Source: Bacillus coahuilensis m4-4
GTDB taxonomy: Bacteria > Bacillota > Bacilli > Bacillales > Bacillaceae_K
Reading direction: 5' to 3'
NCBI RefSeq assembly: GCF_000171615.1
Contig: NZ_ABFU01000021.3
Span: 1,176-65,175 of the forward strand
DNA length: 64,000 nt
The notes under the pieces were generated by a model. That model was not told the DNA's origin and searched no databases. It saw nothing but the letters and a program-made list of their open reading frames with translations. Both the position numbers and the translations under genes were made by a program. Positions within the stretch are counted from its first letter, which is position 1. Every line of letters starts with the position of its first letter. Positions 48,169-59,816 of the stretch are shown piece by piece.

Positions 48169-48925
48169 ATGGCGGTAAGAGATACTCGAGAGTGGTTAAA
48201 AAATGACTGGCAGAGACCAGAGAAATATTTAAAGCAAATAGTGGACAGAGAAAAAGCAGAGAAACAAATTCAATTCTATCTCCAAAATTTTGGAATGTAT
48301 CGTCCTAGCCAATATAGTCAAGAAAAAATAGATCAGTTTCTTGATGAAAAATACTGGGAGTACGTATCGTTGTTCGAACGAAAGTATAAAGCAAAATGGA
48401 AAGGAAAAAGCGTTCCCATCTATATTTTTCCGTATCAATCGCAGGTAAATGGAATGGGAGGAGTCACGTTTTCTGATAAGCTATTTTTGTTTCTTCCATT
48501 AGGCTTATCCAAACAGAAACTTGAAGCCTTGTTTGTTCATGAATATCATCACTCCGTCAGATTAAAAAATTTAAATAAAGAAAATGGAAGATTTTACTCT
48601 TTTAGATTCCATCATCATGGAAGGATTAGCGGAAAGTGCTGTGGAAGAATATTGCGGGACCAAATACGTTGCAGAGTGGTGCCATAAATATTCTGAAAAA
48701 GATCTTACACGCTTTTGGTCAAAAATGATTAAGCCTAATAAATCGGTCACTAGAGAAGATACGATGCATGATCGTATTTTATTTGGGAAAGGATTTTTGC
48801 CAACGATGGCAGGGTATGCAGTAGGCTATAAATTAATTCAACGTTATTTAAAGGAGCATCCTACTGTATTGACATTAGACCTACTAGAAGTGGATTCTAA
48901 AGAGTTTTTTCGTGAAGTATTGTAA
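48169..48925 (+). CDS. yjaZ: YjaZ-like DUF2268 putative Zn protease (one frame break)
   Basis: Restored protein of about 251 residues. The DUF2268 family metal site HEYHH is present near residue 125, with a downstream Glu in IIMEGLAESAVEE as likely third ligand. An extra A in the run around 48580-48583 shifts the frame; one A fewer joins LKNLNKEMEDFTLLDSIIMEG. ATG 48169 has GGGGAG upstream. Function not established. Confidence 0.82.
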
Positions 48926-49009
48926 GAAAATGAGCGAAAATCCGAACATATCCGCTACCTCCTTTCATATGTTAATAGTGGACAAGTATATGGGGAGAGG
49001 AGAAATGAA

Positions 49010-49228
49010 ATGTTTGTAAGAGGTTTTATCTTATTGGTTGGATTCAGCCTGGCTGTTTCAGGAGGGGTCACATTTATTATGTATCTTAACTTACTAACAA
49101 CAGGCTTTACCTTTAGTGAATACTTACAGTTTCTCTTCTCTCATTTTGAGAGTTACCTACTTATTATGGGTGTCATACTCATTACATTAGCCATATACTA
49201 TCCATCAAAAAAGGATGAAATGGACTAA
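49010..49228 (+). CDS. Small two-helix membrane protein
   Basis: 72 residues: FILLVGFSLAVSGGVTFIMYLNLL and YLLIMGVILITLAIYY are two membrane helices, followed by a charged tail. GAGAGGAG lies 8 bases before ATG 49010. No known family recognised; it sits between yjaZ and yjbA. Confidence 0.65.
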   Translation: MFVRGFILLVGFSLAVSGGVTFIMYLNLLTTGFTFSEYLQFLFSHFESYLLIMGVILITLAIYYPSKKDEMD

Positions 49229-49307
49229 CTTCTTTATTAGGAGACGAATAAAATACTAGCTGCCTGCCTATACTGATTGACAAATAGGATTGAAGCGAGG
49301 GGTTAAT

Positions 49308-50048
49308 ATGCTATATCTTCATGACGTTTGGGTCAACTGGTTTGAAGGCGAGGAAAATGGATATAACGTTTGTCATTTTCACGAGTGGAGAAAAGAAGAC
49401 GTAATTGAATTGCTCGACCAAGTACCACTTCTTAAGGTTGAAAAAGGAATGTTTGATTGTATTGAAAACTCATTAGATGAACTTCCAGAACAGCTATTAA
49501 ACGAGGTATATCAGAAAGCTTACTTGCGAAAAAACCATGAACGAATTCAGTTGGATTATTGTTTTATTGCTACCGATGGAATTAGAATCATAGCCGTAGA
49601 TACGATAGGGTATAGTGTTCCAATTAGAAAGAGTCGTTTAATTCCTAGACAAGAACATTTAGTCTACGATATGGTGGAATGTCATGAACCGAAAGTATAC
49701 TCATTCTATCAGGATAAGAAGGAGTATCATATTTTATCACCAAATCCGCTACATATGAGTGGGTTAACTCGTAAAGAGCGTCAATTAAAACAACTTTTCT
49801 TTATGGCGTTAGACCAGTTGCAAACGGCCCAAAATCTTTCAGAAATTCGTTATTGGTACACCGAGTGGGCTCCGCATGAATATCGACATCTCCAGCATTT
49901 ATCGTTTGAAGAGATTTGGATGAAATTCTATCAAGAGGTTCAGCTTGGTTGGACGGAAAAGCATGAAATTCTTTGTGAACGCTTAATTAAAGGACAACCC
50001 TTCTTTGAAAAGCTTTGGGACATTGAAAATGAATCTAAGGTAAATTAA
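49308..50048 (+). CDS. yjbA: YjbA, UPF0736 family protein
   Basis: 246 residues. UPF0736 pattern: [26 protein letters not shown] at the N terminus, DYCFIATDG, and [14 protein letters not shown] 49308 has GCGAGGGG upstream; six extra upstream codons are rejected. Cytosolic, function unknown. Located before trpS as in B. subtilis. Confidence 0.9.
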   Translation: MLYLHDVWVNWFEGEENGYNVCHFHEWRKEDVIELLDQVPLLKVEKGMFDCIENSLDELPEQLLNEVYQKAYLRKNHERIQLDYCFIATDGIRIIAVDTIGYSVPIRKSRLIPRQEHLVYDMVECHEPKVYSFYQDKKEYHILSPNPLHMSGLTRKERQLKQLFFMALDQLQTAQNLSEIRYWYTEWAPHEYRHLQHLSFEEIWMKFYQEVQLGWTEKHEILCERLIKGQPFFEKLWDIENESKVN

Positions 50049-50079
50049 AAGGCTTCATCCATTAGTGATGAAGCCTTTT
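50047..50079. terminator. Bidirectional terminator between yjbA and trpS
   Basis: AAAAGGCTTCATC / GATGAAGCCTTTT 13-bp stem. Confidence 0.92.
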
Positions 50080-50086
50080 CGCTTGG

Positions 50087-51365
<1,279 letters not shown>

Positions 51366-51402
51366 ATCATTATAAACAAAAAGAGGCTCGTTATTCAATC
51401 TT

Positions 51403-51789
51403 TTAGAAAATAAAATAAGCAGCAAATAAAGTAAGAATAAATAATAATCCGCCAGTGATAAGGAATGGCTTTGTCATACTATATGATCTTCTTCTTATAA
51501 TGGCCTCCACTATATCACCTGGAGTATCATCAATGTCATCAAGATCTTCCAAAATTTCTCCGGTTTTAGAATTTCTTCTTAATTTTTTCATACTATAAAC
51601 TAGTCCGTTAAATATTCCTGCTTCAAATACCATAAGCAAAAGACCGATCATCAATATGGAAAGTCCAATAAAAAAAGAGATATTTACGACATTAAGTAAA
51701 AGAGAACCTTCCATTATGAAAGAAAAAATAAAAAGAAATTAGAATAGTACCTAAAAAAGATGCAAAGTAATATTGTTCTTTAAATTCAT
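51403..51789 (-). CDS. DUF3899-like membrane protein (two frame breaks near the start)
   Basis: The uninterrupted part (from 51714) has 103 residues with helices FFIGLSILMIGLLLMVFEAG and FLITGGLLFILTLFAAYFIF and the conserved RRRSYSMTKPF between them. From ATG 51789 two T residues are missing (runs near 51750 and 51727); adding them gives NLKNNITLHLFLGTILISFLFFSF, an extra N-terminal helix. The internal ATG 51714 lacks a ribosome site, so the longer gene is preferred. It resembles DUF3899 proteins of Bacillaceae; function unknown. Confidence 0.65.
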
Positions 51790-52178
51790 CAGTTCACCAT
51801 CTTTCTTATCCATAAACAATAGTATAACAAAAAAAATCAAGAGAATGAAACTTTACAATAAAAGTAAGTGTGTTGCATAAGTGTACATACATCCACGTGG
51901 AGAGGACAGGTCGCTTTAGTTAAATAAAGATTGTTAAATCAACTATTGTTCCATATTAAATACGCAAGAGAGAAACGTTTTTTTATGCAAAAAATTGTAT
52001 ATAAATTTAATTGTCAGCCCCTAATGAATGTATAACATATGTAAAAAAACGATTAGAGTAAGAAGAATGTAAACAATGTAAAGGAGAAAGAGAAAGATAA
52101 AATAGTTAATAAAAACTAGTATTATCAAGGGTTTTAAGACGTTTATGACAATTGTGCAAAAAAAATGTTAAATATATA
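51790..52178. other. Intergenic region upstream of opp
   Basis: About 390 bases without a supported gene. The sequence is very AT-rich, with several A and T runs. It probably holds regulatory sites for oppA (CodY or similar), but no site could be named. Confidence 0.4.
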
Positions 52179-52206
52179 TTGCAAAATATTATGTATAGGA
52201 TATAAT
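52179..52206 (+). promoter_or_regulatory. Sigma-A promoter of oppABCDF
   Basis: TTGCAA (52179-52184), 16-base spacer, TATAAT (52201-52206). A short hairpin ATCTTCT / AGAAGAT at 52217-52237 lies near the start of the transcript. Confidence 0.65.
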
Positions 52207-52266
52207 AGAAAACGAATCTTCTGAAAATTAGAAGATATATAATCATACGAGGAGGTCAATTTCGGG

Positions 52267-53936
52267 ATGAAGAAAAAGCTATCTTTTCTACTAGTTCTTC
52301 TTCTTGCTCTATCCACGTTCTTAGCAGCGTGTGGTGGTGGTAGTGAAGAACCAACAGACACATCAAAAGGTGAGGGAGACGGTGAAACTCCTGCAACTGA
52401 AGAACCAACAGAAGCACGTGAGCAGGTTTTAAACCTATTAGAATCTTCAGAGATTCCATCAATGGATTCTGCTCTAGCTACTGACCAAGTATCTTTTATC
52501 GTAATGAACAACGTGTTTGAAGGATTATATCGTTTAGGTGAAAATGACGAAGCAGTATTAGGTATGGCAGCTGAGGAGCCAACGGTTTCTGAAGACGGCC
52601 TAGTGTACACATTTAAAATCCGTGATGCTGTATGGTCTAACGGAGAGCCTGTAACTGCTCAAGACTTTGAGTATGGTTGGAAGAAAGCACTTAACCCTGA
52701 AACGGCTGCTGAATATGCATACATCATGTATGATATCAAAAACGCTGCAGCTGCTAACGCTGGTGAAGTTGGACTTGAAGAGGTTGGAGTTAAAGCAATT
52801 GACGAGAAAACTCTTGAAGTAACTCTTGAAAAGCCAGTTCCTTATTTTGAAGCATTACTATCTTTCGCAACTTTCTATCCTCAAAAAGAATCATTTGTTA
52901 CTGAACAAGGTGATCAATATGGTTTAGAAGCTGACACAGTAATTTACAATGGACCATTCGTACTTTCAGAGTGGAAGCATGAGCAAAGTTTCCAATTAAA
53001 AAAGAATGCTGATTACTGGGATGCTGACACAGTTAAACTTGAAGAAATCAACCACAATATTGTTAAAGACGTAGCTACTGGTATTAACCTATATGAAACA
53101 GGTGAAGCAGATGTAGCAGGATTAAGTGCTGAATTTGTTGATAAGTATAAAGAAGACGATAACTTTAAACTCGTAACGGTACATCTGTATTCTTCTTACG
53201 TATGAATCAAGGTGATGAGCTACTTTCAAATGTAAATGCTCGTAAAGCTATTGATATGGCTTGGGATAAGCAAGCATTAGTTGATGTACTTCTTAACAAT
53301 GGTTCAATTCCTGCGTACTTCTTAGTTCCTCAAGAGTTCGTTGTTGGTCCAGATGGTAACGACTTCCGTTCTATTAACGGTGATATGAATGTTACGGACG
53401 TAGCAGCAGCACAAGAACTATGGGCTAAAGCAAAAGAAGAAACTGGTATAGACACATATGAATTAGAATTATTGAATTATGATTCAGATTCAGCTAAGAA
53501 AATTGGAGAATATATTAAAGAAGAGCTTGAAAGAAATCTTGAAGGCTTAACAGTAACAATTAAGCAACAACCATTTGCTCAAAAACTTGACTTAGAATCA
53601 GCAGGTGATTACCAATTCTCATTCGCTGGTTGGGGTCCTGACTATCCAGATCCAATGACATTCGTTGATATGTTTGTTACTGATGGTGCTCATAACCAAA
53701 CTGGATATTCAAGCGCAGAGTTTGATGAGAAAATAGAATTTGCTAAAAATGAGACTTCTGACCTAGAAGCTCGCTGGCAAGCAATGGCGGATGCTGAAAA
53801 AATCCTTATGGATGACGCAGTTATCTCTCCAATGTATCAAAAAGGTTCAGCATACCTAGAAAAAGAGTATGTTAAAGGAATTCTTCGTCATGCATTTGGT
53901 GCTGATTATAGCTACAAATGGGCTCATGTAGAGTAA
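52267..53936 (+). CDS. oppA: Oligopeptide-binding lipoprotein OppA (one frame break)
   Basis: Restored protein of about 556 residues. SBP family 5: signal peptide with lipobox FLAAC (Cys about residue 20), then VLNLLESSEIPSMDSALATD and the family block GMAAEEPTVSEDGLVYTFKIRD. The frame breaks near 53181-53185 (GTACATC), where one base is missing; the next frame continues SVFFLRMNQGDELLSNVNARKAI to a normal C terminus. Feeds OppBCDF, which imports oligopeptides used as food and as Phr/PhrC-like signals in competence and sporulation. ATG 52267 has GAGGAGGTC. Confidence 0.95.
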
Positions 53937-53966
53937 TCCTATACTCATTCTAAATAGCTACCTATT

Positions 53967-54006
53967 GAAAAGGGGGGTGTATGTTATGCATACGCTCTCC
54001 TTTTTC
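53967..54006 (+). other. Intercistronic hairpin between oppA and oppB
   Basis: GAAAAGGgGgGTGTATG pairs with CATACgCtCtCCTTTTTC around a 5-base loop. Only a weak T tail follows, so it may act as mRNA stabiliser or partial terminator, giving more OppA than membrane parts. A TATAAT at 54081-54086 may be an extra weak promoter for oppB. Confidence 0.65.
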
Positions 54007-54113
54007 AACGATATCTGCTAATTGTCGGAAAAATAAAAAAAAGAATGATTTTGTCGAAAAATAAAAGAATCTGTGTTATAATATTCTAAAATCTAAGTAA
54101 AGGGGGGCTTGGC

Positions 54114-55043
54114 ATGATCAAATATGGAATTCAACGTTTTATGTATATGATCATCACTTTGCTCATCATTGCAACAGCTACATTCTTCTTAATGAAGCTC
54201 CTTCCTGGATCACCTCTTCAAAACCAAGAAAAGCTTTCTCCAGAACAAAAAGTAATGATTTTGGAGCAGTATGGTTTAAATGATCCACTACCAATCCAAT
54301 ACATTAATTATATGGCAAACTTAGCTCAGGGAGATTTAGGATTGTCATTTAAATATGATGGACGTCCTGTAACTACGATTATCGGAGAACGTATTGGCCC
54401 ATCTGCTTTATTAGGTGGTCAAGCAATGATATTAGGAACAATCATTGGACTGTTTTTAGGAATCTTAGCAGCTATAAAACATAATACTTTTTGGGATTAT
54501 GGCTCCACATTTGCTGCAGTTATCGGAATTTCTGTTCCATCCTTCGTATTTGCAGCATTGCTTCAATATTACGTTGGTGTTCAATGGGGTATTTTACCTG
54601 TAGCTTTATGGGATGGTTGGGAATACAGTATTCTTCCTACGATTGCTTTAGCTGTCGGTGTTACAGCTACTATTGCTCGTTTTGCTCGTACTGAAATGTT
54701 AGAAGTATTAGGTTCTGATTATATTGTTTTAGCACGTGCTAAGGGAGTAAGCGGGACAAAGATCATTACTCGCCATGCAATTCGAAATGCAATGATTCCA
54801 ATTATCACGATTATAGGCCCAATGACAGTAGGTGTTATGACAGGATCACTAGTAATTGAACAGATCTTCGCTGTACCAGGTCTTGGACCTCAGTTTACAA
54901 ATAGTATTGTACAAAATGATTACCCTGTCATTATGGGTGTTACACTTTTCTTTAGTATTTTATTTATTGCAGTAATATTTATTATTGACCTTTTATACGG
55001 GGTAATTGATCCGCGTATTCGTCTGGCAGGAGGGAAAAAATAA
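54114..55043 (+). CDS. oppB: Oligopeptide ABC permease OppB
   Basis: 309 residues, six helices. DppB/OppB type: starts MIKYGIQRFMYMIITLLIIATATF, has the cytosolic EAA loop ARAKGVSGTKIITRHAIRNAMIP and C-terminal YGVIDPRIRL. ATG 54114 has AGGGGGG. Its stop overlaps the oppC start by one base. Confidence 0.95.
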   Translation: MIKYGIQRFMYMIITLLIIATATFFLMKLLPGSPLQNQEKLSPEQKVMILEQYGLNDPLPIQYINYMANLAQGDLGLSFKYDGRPVTTIIGERIGPSALLGGQAMILGTIIGLFLGILAAIKHNTFWDYGSTFAAVIGISVPSFVFAALLQYYVGVQWGILPVALWDGWEYSILPTIALAVGVTATIARFARTEMLEVLGSDYIVLARAKGVSGTKIITRHAIRNAMIPIITIIGPMTVGVMTGSLVIEQIFAVPGLGPQFTNSIVQNDYPVIMGVTLFFSILFIAVIFIIDLLYGVIDPRIRLAGGKK

Positions 55044-56071
55044 TGAGCTTAAAAAAATCACAGCATGAAACCAATTTATCACCTGCCCAATTCGAACGTG
55101 TCGAGTTTGATCCTTCTCAGGCCGAAGCAATTTCAAGAGAAAGCTTGAACTTTTGGCAGGACGCATGGATACGCTTGCGAAAAAATAAGGGTGCCATCGT
55201 TGGGTTAATTTTAGTTTTAGTCACTACATTTATGGCGTTATTAGGACCATACTTTAATGAATTCGAATATAGCGATCAAAATCTTCGTCATGCAAAACTA
55301 CCACCTAAAATTCCTGTATTAGAAAACGTGAGTTGGTTACCGTTTGATGGGACTGACCAAGATGGTTTTGATTGGTATGAAGCAAAAGAAGTGGAAGTCA
55401 ACTATTGGTTTGGTACGGACGATTTAGGCCGTGATATTTTCACTCGTACTTGGGAAGGGACTCGTATCTCCCTATTAATCGGTGTGCTAGCTGCGGTTAT
55501 CGACTTCTTAATTGGTGTTGCGTATGGTGGTATTTCAGGATACTACGGCGGTCGTGTGGATAATATAATGCAACGTATTATTGAAGTTTTAGTTGGTATT
55601 CCTAACTTAATCGTTGTCATTTTATTTATCTTAATATTTGATCCAGGTATCTTCTCCATAACAATGGCGATGGTTATTACTGGATGGGTTACAATGGCGC
55701 GTATAGTTCGTGGTCAGTTGTTGTCCCTGAAGAATCGTGAATTTGTTCTAGCTTCTAGAACATTAGGAGCAACGAACAATCGCTTAATTTTTAAACACTT
55801 GTTACCAAATGCTGTAGGTCCAATCATTATCACTATGATGTTCACAGTACCTACTGCAATCTTTACAGAAGCTTTTTTAAGCTTTATTGGTTTAGGTATT
55901 CAACCGCCACTTGCTTCACTTGGTTCACTTGTTAATGAAGGGTATCGATCTCTACAAACATATCCACATATTATGACATTCCCTGCGATTGTCATCAGTG
56001 TTATTATTTTAGGTTTTAACTTATTAGCTGATGGTCTACGTGATGCGTTAGATCCAAAAATGCGTAAATAA
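55043..56071 (+). CDS. oppC: Oligopeptide ABC permease OppC
   Basis: 342 residues. Longer cytosolic N terminus than OppB (OppC_N domain: REKLNFWQDAWIRLRKNKGAI-like), periplasmic loop with WFGTDDLGRDIFTR, and EAA loop ASRTLGATNNRLIFKHLLPNAVGP. Pairs with OppB in the membrane. Confidence 0.95.
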   Translation: MSLKKSQHETNLSPAQFERVEFDPSQAEAISRESLNFWQDAWIRLRKNKGAIVGLILVLVTTFMALLGPYFNEFEYSDQNLRHAKLPPKIPVLENVSWLPFDGTDQDGFDWYEAKEVEVNYWFGTDDLGRDIFTRTWEGTRISLLIGVLAAVIDFLIGVAYGGISGYYGGRVDNIMQRIIEVLVGIPNLIVVILFILIFDPGIFSITMAMVITGWVTMARIVRGQLLSLKNREFVLASRTLGATNNRLIFKHLLPNAVGPIIITMMFTVPTAIFTEAFLSFIGLGIQPPLASLGSLVNEGYRSLQTYPHIMTFPAIVISVIILGFNLLADGLRDALDPKMRK

Positions 56072-56088
56072 TTGAAGGGGGAATACAA

Positions 56089-57156
56089 ATGAGTAACGTT
56101 TTAGAAGTAAAAAATCTTCATGTCTCCTTCAATACGCACGGGGGAGAAGTGCAAGCCGTACGCGGTGTTAGCTTTGACTTAAAAAAAGGTGAAACTCTTG
56201 CCATCGTTGGTGAGTCTGGTTCTGGTAAATCAGTCACTACAAAAGCGTTAATGGGCTTAATTCCAAATCCTCCAGGTTTTATCAAAGAAGGAGAAATCCT
56301 CTTTGATGGAAAAGACCTGGCAAAGGAAAAAGAACGTGAAATGCAGAAGATTCGTGGGAAAGACATTTCAATGATTTTCCAAGATCCAATGACATCACTT
56401 AATCCAACGATGACGATTGGGAAACAAATAATGGAGCCACTTTTAAAGCATCAAAAGCTAAGTAAAGCAGATGCTAAAAAGCGTGCAGTAGAGCTATTAA
56501 AGCTAGTAGGTCTACCAAATCCAGAATTACGAATTAAACAATACCCACATCAATTCTCTGGGGGTCAGCGTCAGCGTATTGTTGTTGCCATTGCACTTGC
56601 TTGTAATCCAAAAGTATTAATCGCTGATGAGCCTACTACTGCACTTGATGTTACTATTCAAGCGCAAATTCTTGAACTAATGAAGGATCTTCAAAAGAAA
56701 ATTGATACTAGTATCATTTTCATTACACATGACCTTGGAGTAGTAGCGAATGTTGCGGATCGTGTTGCTGTTATGTACGGTGGTCAAATTGTGGAAGCGG
56801 GTACAGTAGACGAAGTATTCTATGATCCAAAGCATCCATACACATGGGGACTACTTGGTTCAATGCCTACAACAGACACTGAAACGAACGCAAAGCTAGT
56901 TGCCATTCCTGGTACACCACCAGATTTGTTGAATCCACCTAAAGGAGATGCATTTGCTCTTCGTTCTGAATATGCCTTACAAATTGATATGGAACAAGAA
57001 CCTCCTTATTACCAAGTGTCAGATACACATATCGTAAAATCTTGGTTACTTCATCCGCTAGCTCCTCAAGTGGAGCCGCCACAAGTAATTAAAGATCGAT
57101 TACGCACAATGCCTTCAAATTATGAGCAACCTGTGCTAGTAGAGGAGGCAAAATAA
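56089..57156 (+). CDS. oppD: Oligopeptide ABC ATPase OppD
   Basis: 355 residues. Walker A GESGSGKS (about residues 41-48), signature SGGQRQRI, Walker B VLIADEPTTALD, H-loop ITHDLG. The C-terminal oligopeptide/dipeptide domain (from about residue 240) keeps the fold but lacks the cysteines found in many OppD proteins (GDAFALRSEYALQI), which I take to be usual in Bacillus. Overlaps oppF by one base. Confidence 0.95.
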   Translation: MSNVLEVKNLHVSFNTHGGEVQAVRGVSFDLKKGETLAIVGESGSGKSVTTKALMGLIPNPPGFIKEGEILFDGKDLAKEKEREMQKIRGKDISMIFQDPMTSLNPTMTIGKQIMEPLLKHQKLSKADAKKRAVELLKLVGLPNPELRIKQYPHQFSGGQRQRIVVAIALACNPKVLIADEPTTALDVTIQAQILELMKDLQKKIDTSIIFITHDLGVVANVADRVAVMYGGQIVEAGTVDEVFYDPKHPYTWGLLGSMPTTDTETNAKLVAIPGTPPDLLNPPKGDAFALRSEYALQIDMEQEPPYYQVSDTHIVKSWLLHPLAPQVEPPQVIKDRLRTMPSNYEQPVLVEEAK

Positions 57157-58094
57157 TGGCTCAAGAAAAATTACTTGAAATTAAAAACCTTAAACAACAC
57201 TTTAACCCAGGTAAGGCTAATATGGTAAAAGCTGTGGATGGTATTTCATTTGATATTTATAAAGGTGAAACGCTTGGTTTAGTTGGAGAATCAGGGTGTG
57301 GTAAATCGACTACAGGTCGTACGATCATTCGTCTGTATGATGCAACAGACGGTCAAGTTCTTTTTAACGGTGAAGATGTTCATGGTAAAAAATCTCGTAA
57401 AGATCTTAAAAAATTCAACCGTAAAATGCAAATGATTTTCCAAGATCCATACGCTTCATTAAATCCGCGTATGAAGGTTGCAGATATTATTGCAGAGGGT
57501 ATTGATATTCACGGATTAGCAAAAACGAAAGAAGATCGTTTGAAACGTGTTTATGATCTACTTGAAACAGTTGGGTTAAATAAAGAGCACGCAAACCGCT
57601 TTCCACATGAATTCTCAGGTGGACAACGACAACGTATTGGTATAGCTCGTGCATTAGCTGTAGATCCTGAGTTTATCATTGCTGATGAACCTATCTCAGC
57701 ACTTGATGTATCTATTCAAGCGCAAGTCGTTAACCTAATGAAGGACCTTCAAAAAGAAAAAGGTTTGACCTATTTATTTATTGCCCATGATTTATCCATG
57801 GTTAAATATATTAGTGACCGTATTGGGGTTATGTATTTTGGTAAGTTAGTTGAGCTTGCTCCAGCTGACGTTCTATATAAAAACCCATTACATCCTTATA
57901 CTCAATCATTATTATCCGCCATTCCACTACCAGATCCTGATTACGAACGTTCTCGTCGTCGTAAGACGTATGAGCCTTCTGTTCATAACTATGGACCAAA
58001 TGATCAAGTGGAAATGCGTGAAATTGCTCCAGGACATTTTATACACTGCTCTGAAAAAGAATTCGAGCAATACAAGGCACAATATAATTATTAA
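57156..58094 (+). CDS. oppF: Oligopeptide ABC ATPase OppF
   Basis: 312 residues. Walker [10 protein letters not shown], signature [14 protein letters not shown], Walker [14 protein letters not shown]-loop IAHDLSMV. Partner of OppD. Ends the operon before a strong terminator. Confidence 0.95.
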   Translation: MAQEKLLEIKNLKQHFNPGKANMVKAVDGISFDIYKGETLGLVGESGCGKSTTGRTIIRLYDATDGQVLFNGEDVHGKKSRKDLKKFNRKMQMIFQDPYASLNPRMKVADIIAEGIDIHGLAKTKEDRLKRVYDLLETVGLNKEHANRFPHEFSGGQRQRIGIARALAVDPEFIIADEPISALDVSIQAQVVNLMKDLQKEKGLTYLFIAHDLSMVKYISDRIGVMYFGKLVELAPADVLYKNPLHPYTQSLLSAIPLPDPDYERSRRRKTYEPSVHNYGPNDQVEMREIAPGHFIHCSEKEFEQYKAQYNY

Positions 58095-58128
58095 TAAAAA
58101 AGCGATCAAACTGATCGCTTTTTTATTT
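58095..58128 (+). terminator. Terminator of oppABCDF
   Basis: AAAAAGCGATCA / TGATCGCTTTTTT hairpin with a 3-base loop, starting at the oppF stop. Confidence 0.92.
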
Positions 58129-58246
58129 TATCGTATATAATTTATCATAGAGCCTTGAAAATATTGGGCCCTTAATTTATCTTCTTTCTGTTTCTCTTTA
58201 AGTATTCATATATATTAGAGAGAAGTATTTCCTCGGAAATTTACTA

Positions 58247-58258
58247 CAATCGTTTTCA
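58247..58258 (+). promoter_or_regulatory. cre/LacI-type site upstream of the putative glycoside hydrolase
   Basis: CAATCGTTTTCA is identical over 12 bases to the first operator after the mdxE promoter (28334-28345). In reverse it reads TGAAAACGATTG, close to cre. A weak TTTTAA-N17-TAGAAT promoter lies just after it. Confidence 0.45.
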
Positions 58259-58386
58259 AATTCTGTTTTAATCTTTTTGAAAGCTTGATAGAATAGTAGG
58301 GAAGGCCAATTTCCATCACATTACCACTTCTATTAAGGTATGGCTTCTTTAGAATTGTTCACATTAAATGTAAGGGGAGATTATCA

Positions 58387-59592
58387 TTGAATTGGAAAAA
58401 CAGCTTAGTGTTCTTAGGTGTTTCTGCAAGTGTATTCGTCTATTCTCAGCCATTCACCTATGCAAATGAAACCGAATCAAATCATACAGTATTTCATGCA
58501 GAGCGTCTAATGTTTGAGAACGTTAAATCACTTCCTGAAAATATGAAACGTTTTACATTTAATTCTGGGCGTAATTTTGAGTATCCAGATGCCGTGAGAG
58601 GAATATATGTAACTGGACACTCTGCGGGTGGAGAGAGATTTCAATCTTTAGTAAATTTAATAAATAAAACAGATCTTAATGCAATGGTCATTGATATTAA
58701 AGATGATCATGGGAATTTGACTTATATTCCTGAAGAGAACTCACCTTACAATCAAATTGGTCAACCATACATTAAAGATACGACTGCTCTATTAGATACG
58801 CTTGAGAAAGAAGCCATTTATCCTATAGCTAGGGTCGTTGTCTTTAAAGATTCGGTCCTAGCCAAATCGAATCCGGAATGGTCTTTTAAAGATGGAAATG
58901 AAGTGTGGGCAAACGGAAGAGGAGAATCCTTCGTCAATCCATTTGTAAAAGAAGTGTGGGAATATAACGTCGGCATAGCCATTGAAGCTGCTAAGATGGG
59001 CTTTAAAGAAATTCAATTTGATTATGTTCGTTTTCCTGAAGGGTTTGAAAGAAGAGATGAGGAACTGATTTATAATCAAGGGGACTATAAAGAATCTAAA
59101 GAAGATAACATCCAAAAACGAGTAAGCGCTGTTACCGATTTTGTTGCCTATGCAAAGGAACAGTTAGAACCATACGATGTAGATGTGTCCGTTGATATTT
59201 TTGGTTATACTGCTACACTACCAGAGGCACCAGGAATAGGACAAAATTTCTCTAAAATATCAGAAAATGTTGATGTGATTTCGTCTATGATCTATCCTAG
59301 TCACTGGACTTCTTATTTTGGCATCGCTAAACCAGACCTAGAACCCTACAGATTAGTAGAAGAATATGCGAAAGTAGAAAAAGTAAAACTATCAGAATTA
59401 GAAACGCCCCCTACTTCACGACCTTGGATTCAAGACTTCACAGCAAGCTGGTTAGGTTCAGGAAACTACAAAGTATATGGACCTGCTGAAGTTGAAGCAC
59501 AAATTAGTGCATTAAATGACCAAGGCATTGACGAATATTTAATTTGGAATGCAGGAAATTCTTACACTACCGAAGTGGACTATACGCCGTAA
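58387..59592 (+). CDS. Putative exported glycoside hydrolase (DUF4015 type)
   Basis: 401 residues from TTG 58387 (AAGGGGAG upstream). N-terminal signal peptide (SLVFLGVSASVFVYSQPFTYANE, cut after about residue 27). A TIM-barrel of the DUF4015 kind follows: RGIYVTGHSAGGERF, NAMVIDIKDDHGNLTY, the likely acid block EIQFDYVRFPEG, VSVDIFGYTAT and VDVISSMIYPSHW. Related proteins are predicted carbohydrate hydrolases, but the substrate is unknown. The upstream cre-like site suggests carbon control. Confidence 0.82.
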   Translation: MNWKNSLVFLGVSASVFVYSQPFTYANETESNHTVFHAERLMFENVKSLPENMKRFTFNSGRNFEYPDAVRGIYVTGHSAGGERFQSLVNLINKTDLNAMVIDIKDDHGNLTYIPEENSPYNQIGQPYIKDTTALLDTLEKEAIYPIARVVVFKDSVLAKSNPEWSFKDGNEVWANGRGESFVNPFVKEVWEYNVGIAIEAAKMGFKEIQFDYVRFPEGFERRDEELIYNQGDYKESKEDNIQKRVSAVTDFVAYAKEQLEPYDVDVSVDIFGYTATLPEAPGIGQNFSKISENVDVISSMIYPSHWTSYFGIAKPDLEPYRLVEEYAKVEKVKLSELETPPTSRPWIQDFTASWLGSGNYKVYGPAEVEAQISALNDQGIDEYLIWNAGNSYTTEVDYTP

Positions 59593-59600
59593 ATAGAAGC

Positions 59601-59637
59601 AAATCTATAGACAAGACTTTGTCTATAGATTTTTTTT
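59601..59637 (+). terminator. Terminator after the DUF4015 gene
   Basis: AAATCTATAGAC / GTCTATAGATTT stem with an 8-base loop and T7. Confidence 0.9.
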
Positions 59638-59643
59638 ATTTTT

Positions 59644-59671
59644 GTAAACCTTTTTAGTTCTTTTACGTATA
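59644..59671 (+). promoter_or_regulatory. ECF (sigma-W-like) promoter of yjbC-spx
   Basis: GTAAAC (59644-59649), 16-base spacer, CGTATA (59666-59671). The -10 and spacing equal the sigma-W consensus TGAAAC-N16-CGTATA and the AAC core of the -35 is kept. B. subtilis yjbC-spx is also under ECF control. Confidence 0.65.
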
Positions 59672-59816
59672 GTAACTAAGTAGGCACTTTTAACCCTAAA
59701 TATAAAAATCATAAATTAATTCTACAAAATAATGTTTATCCGCAAAAATAAAGGGTATAGGAAAGTGGATAAAGAATAAGACTAATCGAGTAGATTAATT
59801 TTGGAAGGAGATATAG

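Noticed and set aside
52143-52610. Antisense frame of 155 codons over the oppA start
   Set aside because: Covers the opp promoter and leader and gives a serine-rich translation without domain features.
56890-57150. Loss of the cysteine motif in the C-terminal part of OppD as a defect
   Set aside because: The surrounding domain is well kept and, as far as I recall, Bacillus OppD proteins commonly lack these cysteines.
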